Source: Actinomycetes bacterium
Lineage (GTDB): Bacteria > Actinomycetota > Acidimicrobiia > Acidimicrobiales > Palsa-688
Direction of reading: 5' to 3'
DNA length: 5,144 bases
Assembly: GCA_021808665.1 (NCBI GenBank)
Contig: JAKBBA010000209.1
Location: 1 to 5,144, forward strand
Shown one piece after another: positions 5,141 through 5,144 of the stretch. Each line of letters begins with the position of its first letter. The first letter of the stretch is position 1. The position numbers and the translations under genes are program-made. The notes beneath the pieces were generated by a model. The model saw only the letters and a program-made list of their open reading frames with translations. It was not told the DNA's origin and made no database searches.

Positions 5141-5144
5141 TGAA

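Overview
The window looks like chromosomal DNA from a GC-rich actinobacterium. The evidence is the GC-leaning codon use, strong Shine-Dalgarno (SD) sequences of the AAGGAGG type, a tRNA with an encoded CCA end, and two tiny membrane-protein families that I know mainly from Actinomycetota (DUF6458 and a short 'hydrophobic protein'). I cannot place it more precisely. No mobile element, CRISPR array, rRNA or phage gene is visible.

Plus strand, 1-623: the C-terminal 163 residues of an AMP-forming acyl-CoA synthetase enter from the left edge and stop at 492. After a short promoter-like spacer comes a complete tRNA-Val (anticodon UAC) at 548-623.

Minus strand, 5051 down to 611: six genes run in one direction with small gaps or overlaps. 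In transcription order they are a DUF6458 two-helix membrane protein (5051-4797), a 54-residue hydrophobic protein (4744-4580), trehalose-6-phosphate synthase OtsA (4531-3116), a haem-oxygenase-like diiron-oxidase (HDO, 'iron-containing redox enzyme') protein (3103-1994), a classical short-chain dehydrogenase with a C-terminal extension (SDR, 2012-990), and a conserved hypothetical membrane protein (967-611) whose 3' end runs antisense into the tRNA. The spacings in order are 52, 48 and 12 nt, a 19-nt overlap, then 22 nt. At least otsA-HDO-SDR, and possibly all six, could be one transcript. A SigB/SigF-like stress promoter candidate lies upstream of the first gene.

Trehalose is a stress protectant, and the short membrane proteins resemble products often linked to envelope or stress responses. 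A reasonable inference is a stress-linked operon in which a diiron oxidase of unknown substrate is translationally coupled to an SDR. The HDO-SDR pair inside a trehalose locus is the most interesting item here. The individual families are known, but I cannot name the reaction. Nothing in the window proves a wholly new system.
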